Shown one piece after another: positions 7,219 to 11,909 of a stretch of DNA of 11,909 nt (position 1 is the first letter of the stretch; each line of letters opens with the position of its first letter). Source of the stretch: CAYWNA01 sp964459305 (lineage in GTDB: Bacteria > Planctomycetota > Planctomycetia > Pirellulales > Pirellulaceae); the NCBI GenBank assembly GCA_964459305.1, contig CAYWNA010000346.1:1-11909 (forward strand). The letters run 5' to 3'. A program made the position numbers and the translations under genes. The notes under the pieces were generated by a model. It was given only the letters and a program-made list of their open reading frames with translations. It was not told the origin of the DNA and did not search any database.

Positions 7219-8856
7219 ATGACACGAAGGAAGAGATTTGAAATCCATTCTCTCTGTTTGCTCTTGAGCCTATTCGCCGGCCGGGCAGCGGCGCGGGAGC
7301 CGCTGACGCTGAAGAAGCACATGTCGTTGGCCGGGAACAACCTGATCAACACTTTGGCGCCTCAGAAGGGCTATCTGCCCTATTGGATGATGCGGGTCGA
7401 CCACGAGTACCGCGCCGATCTTTGGTTTCGCCCGGAATGTGATGCGCACAACATCGGTCGCTGGTGGGACGCCATGCTGCGGTTGGAAGATGCTACGGGG
7501 TTCCAGATTCCCAAAGAGGTCGAGGCGGGCATGCTCCGCAATTTCTGGAAATACACGGACACCCCCTTTGGCATCCTGTTGGATGTCACGGACGACCCAA
7601 ACGATGCGTCGCGATGGTACATTCACTCGTTTCGAGAGACGATGCTGACCTACGCGGCGCTGGTGCGCTATCGCAACAGCGATCGCGCCACCGAGGCTGG
7701 CCGCCGGTCGGTGCGAAAGATGGCCCGAGTCTGTGCCGATCCTCGGAAAGCCGATTTCAGCCCCACGCGGCAGCCGTTCAACACGAGCCATCCGGTCTAT
7801 TTCCACGGGCGGGCCATCGAAGGGCTCGTGCTTTTCCACAAGGCCACCGGCGACAAGGCGACGTTGGAATTCGCCGGGCGACTGGCAGCGTACCACTTGG
7901 AGAACATGACCCAGCCGGATGGAAGTCGGGGCAGGGACATGAGTCATCATACGCATTCTTACTTGAACACGCTGCGAGGACTGTTGCTGTACGGAGAAAC
8001 GACCGGGCAGCGTCAGTACGTGGACAGGGTGGATGCAACCTATCGAAACGCCGTGGCCAAGATGATCACCCCGTCCGGTGTCATAGCCCATGACATCGAT
8101 GGAGGGACAACAGAAGTGGCCTCGGCCGGAGACGTGGCGCAACTGGCTTTGTGGCTCCGTGAGCGGACGAAAAACGCGGACTTGCTGGACGACGTGGAGC
8201 GGATCGTCCGATCGAGATTGCTTCCCTCGCAAATCACCGAACCGCCGCCGCTTGAGCCCACGGGCGAAGGCAGTGCCGATGAAGTTCGCGACCTTTCCAA
8301 CCGTATGGTCGGAGCGATCGGCGGAGTAGCCGGACATACTTGGGGTAAATCGTGCGTTACTGATATCACTGCCTCGGCGCTGCAGACCTTGATCGATGTC
8401 TACCATCACATCGCCGGACGAGACGAAGAAGGTGTTTGGATCCGGTTGCACTTCGATTGTGACCGAGAGTACGTCCGCGTCCGTTCGACCCGCGGCGAGG
8501 ATGCCCGATTGAGTGTCGAAGTCCCAGGCGAGGAAGACCTATTCGTGCGCGTACCTGGCTGGACTCCAGCGGATTCCGTGCGACTGTGGGTTGGCGGCAA
8601 GCCCGCTCCGATTCGTCGGCAAGGGGCTTACGTCGTGGTACGCGGCTCGCCGGGCGGGCTGCAGGTTGAACTGCGTTACGCCTTGCCGCGACGCACCACT
8701 ACGGAATCGTCACGGATGCAGTATTATCACACGCCTGCTCACCTGTTTGGACCTGCCGCGGAACCGTACGTCTACACGCTGCACTGGCGTGGCGACGAAG
8801 TCGTGGCCGCTTCGCCGGTGCGAGACTACTTTCCGCTCTATCCCGCTCACCCATAA
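7219..8856 (+). CDS. Secreted GH127-related six-hairpin glycosidase-like protein, first tandem copy
   Basis: The protein has 545 residues from the ATG at 7219, giving the signal peptide MTRRKRFEIHSLCLLLSLFA, cleaved near AAA. A longer reading from 7165 would put about 18 non-hydrophobic residues in front and has no Shine-Dalgarno site. The helical domain (about 30-400) contains HNIGRWWDAMLRLED (from 77), HSFRETMLTYAALVRYR, GRAIEGLVLFHKATGD, HHTHSYLNTLRGLLLYG and LLDDVERIVRSRLLPSQIT, the repeating pattern of (alpha/alpha)6 barrels. The C-terminal part has FVRVPGW, a short beta-rich stretch and a final YTLHWRGDEVVAASP, an order like GH127 (DUF1680) beta-L-arabinofuranosidases. GH127 enzymes use a Cys in a CC motif; here a single Cys379 (KSCVTD) lies at the comparable place. 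The gene stands 14 bases before its paralogue. Family placement is inference; activity is not established. Confidence 0.72.
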   Translation: MTRRKRFEIHSLCLLLSLFAGRAAAREPLTLKKHMSLAGNNLINTLAPQKGYLPYWMMRVDHEYRADLWFRPECDAHNIGRWWDAMLRLEDATGFQIPKEVEAGMLRNFWKYTDTPFGILLDVTDDPNDASRWYIHSFRETMLTYAALVRYRNSDRATEAGRRSVRKMARVCADPRKADFSPTRQPFNTSHPVYFHGRAIEGLVLFHKATGDKATLEFAGRLAAYHLENMTQPDGSRGRDMSHHTHSYLNTLRGLLLYGETTGQRQYVDRVDATYRNAVAKMITPSGVIAHDIDGGTTEVASAGDVAQLALWLRERTKNADLLDDVERIVRSRLLPSQITEPPPLEPTGEGSADEVRDLSNRMVGAIGGVAGHTWGKSCVTDITASALQTLIDVYHHIAGRDEEGVWIRLHFDCDREYVRVRSTRGEDARLSVEVPGEEDLFVRVPGWTPADSVRLWVGGKPAPIRRQGAYVVVRGSPGGLQVELRYALPRRTTTESSRMQYYHTPAHLFGPAAEPYVYTLHWRGDEVVAASPVRDYFPLYPAHP

Positions 8857-8863
8857 AGAAAGG
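8857..8863 (+). promoter_or_regulatory. Shine-Dalgarno site of the second tandem copy
   Basis: AGAAAGG begins directly after the TAA of the preceding gene and lies seven bases before the ATG at 8871. The 14-base spacing means the two paralogues are almost surely co-transcribed. Confidence 0.5.
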
Positions 8864-8870
8864 CGCCCCC

Positions 8871-10502
8871 ATGCTTCGACCACGCCTCCACGTGACGATG
8901 ATCTTGCTCGGTGCTTTCGCCTGCCTGTGGCTGGGCACCGTTTCCGTACGAGCGGAGCCACCCGAAACGAAGGAAGCCGAACGCACAGTGGACCTGACGG
9001 CAAAGATGGACCTCGCCGGCAAGTGCCTCCTGGCGTGGTTGAACCCGGCGGCGGATCTCGCGCCTACCGGTGGATGGAACGTGCCCCACGACATCGGTCG
9101 CTGGTGGGATGCCGTGCTGCGTCTGGAGGCCCGCACGGAGTTCGCCATCCCTGGGCGCCTTGAGGACGCAATGCTGCGTAATCTGGACCGTTTCACCGAC
9201 AACCCGGATCGCATCCTGCTTAAGCCGGAAGGGCTGGAGTGGGGGAAGAAGCCCTATTTTGAACTCCACTCGATCCGCGAGGGATTCCTCGCGTTTGCGG
9301 CTCTCGTGAAGTACCGCGACAGCCAGTGGGCCAGGCAGCGCGGCCGCGAGATGCTCGATAGCCTCATGCGCTATCTGAATCCGGACGGTACGTTGGACGT
9401 GAAGAAATTCGACTCGTTTAAGTACGTCACTGATCCGAAGAAAGCGAAGGCCCTTGCGTCTCCCGAGCTGAACGGGGATCTGACCGGTTCCACCGGGCGG
9501 GCGATCGACGGGCTGATGTTCTTCCACGAAGCGACGGGTGATCCGTTGGCTCTGGAGTTGGCGGCGCGTTTTGCCGAGTACCACATGAAGCACACGGTCA
9601 ACTCGGACGGGTCGATGCGAAAGGAGATCATTGGCAAGGAAAATGTCGGCCACTCCCACTCATACATGGGCACGCTTCGCGGGCTCTTGCTTTATGGGTT
9701 GGAAACCGGCCGGCGTGATATCATCGACACGGTCGCCGCGACCTACCGGAAGGGGGTTCAACAGCACGTGATTACCGAGTCGGGATGGACAGGGCACGAT
9801 CTGGGCAAGTTGCGTTTTCCGAACAGCCACGGCGAGCGTCTGGCCGAGACAGCCACCGCCGGCGATGCAGCTCAACTCGCCTTGTGGCTTGCCCTGAGGG
9901 CCGGACACACCGATCTGCTCGATGACGTGGAGCGTCTGCTCCGAGTCCGACTGCTGCCGTCGCAGATCACGGGTGGTCCCGCAAAACAGTTAGGCGGATG
10001 GGGAGTTCACGGCGCGCCCTACACCAGGGGTGGCTGCATCCTGGATGTCGCCGCGGCCGTGTTGCACACCCTGACGGACATCCATGACCGCGTCGCGGAG
10101 CGCACTGACCAGGGAGTGATGGTACACCTTCACTTGGGCTGCGCAAACGAGTACGTCAGCGTGTCATGCCGGCGCGTCAGCGAGAGCCTACTCACGGTAC
10201 GGCCGCGTGTGCGGGACGATCTGCTCATCCGCGTGCCGGGCTGGACAGATCGCCAGACAGTACACCTCACGGTCAACGGCGCCGAAGTGCGCCCGAGTTT
10301 CGTCGGGTCTTACGTGCACATTCCAAAAGACTCCATCGACGTCAACACCGAGGTCGTCATTCGCTACTATTTGCCCATCCGCGAAACGACGGAGAAAACC
10401 GATGTCGGTCGCGTATTTCGGTTCCGTTGGCAAGGCGATGAGATCATCGGCATGGATCCCACAGAGGGACCGCAGTCCCTTTACCCGGCCTTGAAGCAAT
10501 GA
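8871..10502 (+). CDS. Secreted GH127-related six-hairpin glycosidase-like protein, second tandem copy
   Basis: The protein has 543 residues, with a signal peptide (about 1-28, MILLGAFACLWLGTVSVRAE). It is a paralogue of the preceding gene product along its whole length: HDIGRWWDAVLRLEARTEF (from 73) against HNIGRWWDAMLRLEDATGF, HSIREGFLAFAALVKYRD, GRAIDGLMFFHEATGD, GHSHSYMGTLRGLLLYG, LLDDVERLLRVRLLPSQIT, then GGCILD with Cys389, IRVPGW, a VHLTVNGAEV strand and the end FRWQGDEIIGMDP. Order and motifs recall GH127 beta-L-arabinofuranosidases, including the RIPGW-VNG-like beta-domain. It differs from its neighbour by an insertion after the second helix (DSFKYVTDPKKAKALASPEL region) and lacks that protein's extra stretch near the end. 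The two probably arose by duplication and then diverged to act on different linkages. A stretch of 19 identical bases (7451-7469 and 9091-9109) marks the most conserved part. Fold likely; specificity unknown. Confidence 0.72.
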   Translation: MLRPRLHVTMILLGAFACLWLGTVSVRAEPPETKEAERTVDLTAKMDLAGKCLLAWLNPAADLAPTGGWNVPHDIGRWWDAVLRLEARTEFAIPGRLEDAMLRNLDRFTDNPDRILLKPEGLEWGKKPYFELHSIREGFLAFAALVKYRDSQWARQRGREMLDSLMRYLNPDGTLDVKKFDSFKYVTDPKKAKALASPELNGDLTGSTGRAIDGLMFFHEATGDPLALELAARFAEYHMKHTVNSDGSMRKEIIGKENVGHSHSYMGTLRGLLLYGLETGRRDIIDTVAATYRKGVQQHVITESGWTGHDLGKLRFPNSHGERLAETATAGDAAQLALWLALRAGHTDLLDDVERLLRVRLLPSQITGGPAKQLGGWGVHGAPYTRGGCILDVAAAVLHTLTDIHDRVAERTDQGVMVHLHLGCANEYVSVSCRRVSESLLTVRPRVRDDLLIRVPGWTDRQTVHLTVNGAEVRPSFVGSYVHIPKDSIDVNTEVVIRYYLPIRETTEKTDVGRVFRFRWQGDEIIGMDPTEGPQSLYPALKQ

Positions 10503-10537
10503 TCACTCTGTTTGACATGGCACTCGAAACGTGAGTC

Positions 10538-10544
10538 AAAGGAG
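10538..10544 (+). promoter_or_regulatory. Shine-Dalgarno site setting the start of the last gene
   Basis: AAAGGAG lies nine bases before the ATG at 10554. The alternative TTG at 10512 would place this site inside the coding sequence and would add a charged stretch in front of the signal peptide. Confidence 0.6.
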
Positions 10545-10553
10545 ACCGATACA

Positions 10554-11891
10554 ATGCTCTTGCACAGATCGGACGGACACAAGTTGATCGTTTTGCTGGC
10601 CATGCTCCTCATCCCCGTCTGGGGCGAGGCGGCGGAACTCGGCGAAAACGTAAACCGGTCCTCGCCAGAACTGGCTCTGGGAGCGGGCAAGTTCAAAAGC
10701 ACCTATTCGCGAGACAAGGGCATCGTCTTCGACGCCCGGCCGCAAGGCCCGTGGGAGTACATGGCGACCGGTACGGGCCGCACGGGCGTGGCGGTCATGG
10801 CGCACGATCAAGTGTTGCTCCAGATCAACCACGAAGGATCGCTTGATGAGCGGGGCTGGCTGCAGGTACCGGGGCGAATTCAACTTCGCTTTCAGGGCGA
10901 TCCCCTTACGGCCGCCGCCGAGGCCGGACGATTTCGCATGCAGCACGACCTGCGCCGCTCGGTGATCTGCGTTTCGGCCGATACCCAGGCGGGGCCCTTT
11001 CGGGTCGAGATCCGAGCGAGTGTTCCCGATGGCGCGATTCGGGTCGACGTCCACGACGGACGCAAAACGCCTCGCCCCATCACACTCACGCTGGCTATCG
11101 ACTGGCAACTCTCCGGGCGAAACGCCCCGCGGGGCGGCATCATCCGACTCTGGCATGAAAACGGCAACTCGACCGACTGGCACGCGGTGAACGCGGCAGG
11201 AGGCTTGGAGAACGACGACGCGCTGGTCGATCCGCTGAAGAAACGGTGTTTCGGCATCGGGATGCGTGCCAACGGCGATGCGCAGTGGTCGGAGAACAAG
11301 CTGGAGTTGCCCGGGCAAAGGCACACGACGCTCCTCATTGCGGCGGCCGCAACAATCGGCCGCGAGGAGCTGATCGAAGCCTTGGCAAAGCGGCTTGACG
11401 CTTCAAACGACAAAGCTGCGTTCCTTGCCGAGCACGCGGCATGGTGGAAGGCGTATTGGGGACGCGTATGGTTTGAATCCGACGCCTCGATGCGCCGCCA
11501 TCTGGCCGCCTACGACTTCTATCGATACTTCTCGGCGGCCATCTCGAGTCCCGAGCGAGAGTTTCCCGCACGATTTCAGATTGCCCTGCTTCGGTCGCAC
11601 CTGCGCACCAACGACTGGACATATATGCACATTAACTCGGTCCAGAGCATCGAGGCCTACTGGCCCATGCTGAAAAACGGCGATTGGGAGCAGTTGATGC
11701 CGCTACTTTCGTTCTATGAGCGAACACGGCCACTCTACCTGCAATGGTGCCGAGACTTGTTTGGGCATCCGGGACTGATTATTCCCTATTGTCACAATCT
11801 GTGGGGAGGTCCTCACTATTATCGGCCCGAAACGCAGCAAAAGACCGATCGCCCGCCAGCGATTCCCGGAACTCACTTTGCTGAGATCTAG
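10554..11891 (+). CDS. Secreted GH95-like / DUF5703-like protein, shortened by an in-frame TAG
   Basis: The product is 445 residues from the ATG at 10554, with a signal peptide (KLIVLLAMLLIPVWGEAA, cleaved near residue 27). The N-terminal beta-domain holds GTGRTGVAVMAHDQVLLQIN (from 73), matching the LGNGRLGAMV...LNED pattern of GH95 and DUF5703 proteins. A linker with AAWWKAYWGRVW (near 296) leads to the (alpha/alpha)6 part: LAAYDFYRYFSAAIS, FPARFQIALLRSH, YWPMLKNGDWEQLMPLLSFY and LIIPYCHNLWGGPHYY. Known GH95-like proteins run to roughly 700 residues or more, and the second half of the barrel with its catalytic groups is missing. The stop at 11889-11891 is TAG, followed in the same frame by CAA-CCT-GTT-GGT-ATC-ACA up to the window edge. 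It may be truncated, misread, or continue beyond the window. GH95 enzymes are alpha-L-fucosidases or galactosidases; specificity here is unknown. Confidence 0.72.
   Translation: MLLHRSDGHKLIVLLAMLLIPVWGEAAELGENVNRSSPELALGAGKFKSTYSRDKGIVFDARPQGPWEYMATGTGRTGVAVMAHDQVLLQINHEGSLDERGWLQVPGRIQLRFQGDPLTAAAEAGRFRMQHDLRRSVICVSADTQAGPFRVEIRASVPDGAIRVDVHDGRKTPRPITLTLAIDWQLSGRNAPRGGIIRLWHENGNSTDWHAVNAAGGLENDDALVDPLKKRCFGIGMRANGDAQWSENKLELPGQRHTTLLIAAAATIGREELIEALAKRLDASNDKAAFLAEHAAWWKAYWGRVWFESDASMRRHLAAYDFYRYFSAAISSPEREFPARFQIALLRSHLRTNDWTYMHINSVQSIEAYWPMLKNGDWEQLMPLLSFYERTRPLYLQWCRDLFGHPGLIIPYCHNLWGGPHYYRPETQQKTDRPPAIPGTHFAEI
11889..11891 (+). other. Candidate premature amber codon in the GH95-like gene
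   Basis: TAG in the context ATC-TAG-CAA-CCT, about 445 codons into a protein family that is normally much longer. Only 18 bases follow before the window ends, so whether coding resumes cannot be seen here. Confidence 0.55.
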
Positions 11892-11909
11892 CAACCTGTT
11901 GGTATCACA

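Noticed and set aside
7270..8451. Long reverse-strand open frame (393 codons) opposite the first GH127-like gene
   Set aside because: It is antisense to a well-supported gene and has no recognisable motif; open antisense frames are common at this base composition.
10511..10540. Inverted repeat TTTGAC / GTCAAA as a terminator or operator before the last gene
   Set aside because: The stem is only six base pairs with an 18-base loop and no T-run, and it overlaps the ribosome-binding region; chance is a sufficient explanation.

Overview
The window looks like part of a polysaccharide-degradation locus of a planctomycete or a close relative. The clues are high G+C coding DNA, a sulfatase next to several secreted glycosidase-like proteins, a Tat-type leader of the MKRRDFFK kind, and short gene-to-gene gaps with purine-rich Shine-Dalgarno sequences. 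The phylum is inferred, because no marker gene is present. All genes lie on the + strand. I see no tRNA, rRNA, CRISPR array, insertion sequence or integrase.

Layout: (1) 1-645, the C-terminal part of a sulfatase that begins upstream. (2) 717-3110, a secreted, divergent GH92-type alpha-mannosidase. (3) 3158-4639, a secreted protein of unknown function with a C-terminal carbohydrate-binding-like beta-sandwich. (4) 4776-5648, a cytosolic TIM-barrel sugar phosphate isomerase/epimerase-like protein. (5) 5692-7056, a Tat-exported BNR-repeat (beta-propeller, sialidase-like fold) protein whose frame is cut by one in-frame TAG at 6256-6258. (6) 7219-8856 and (7) 8871-10502, two tandem paralogous secreted proteins that resemble six-hairpin, GH127-related glycosidases. 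(8) 10554-11891, a secreted GH95-like/DUF5703-like protein that stops at a TAG well before the expected end of its catalytic domain.

The genes plausibly act together. The sulfatase would remove sulfate esters, the GH92, GH127-like and GH95-like enzymes would trim alpha-mannose, arabinofuranose-like and fucose/galactose-like residues, the BNR and CBM-like proteins would bind or process the glycan, and the isomerase would handle a released sugar inside the cell. The substrate is inferred; a branched sulfated heteroglycan or glycoprotein glycan would fit.

The most unusual points are the two in-frame amber codons in the second half of the locus, both followed by CAR codons, and the tandem pair of GH127-related proteins, which keep a single Cys where classical GH127 enzymes have a Cys-Cys motif. 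The only gaps above 100 bases are 4640-4775 and 7057-7218. The second is rich in short inverted repeats; neither holds a convincing gene or promoter.
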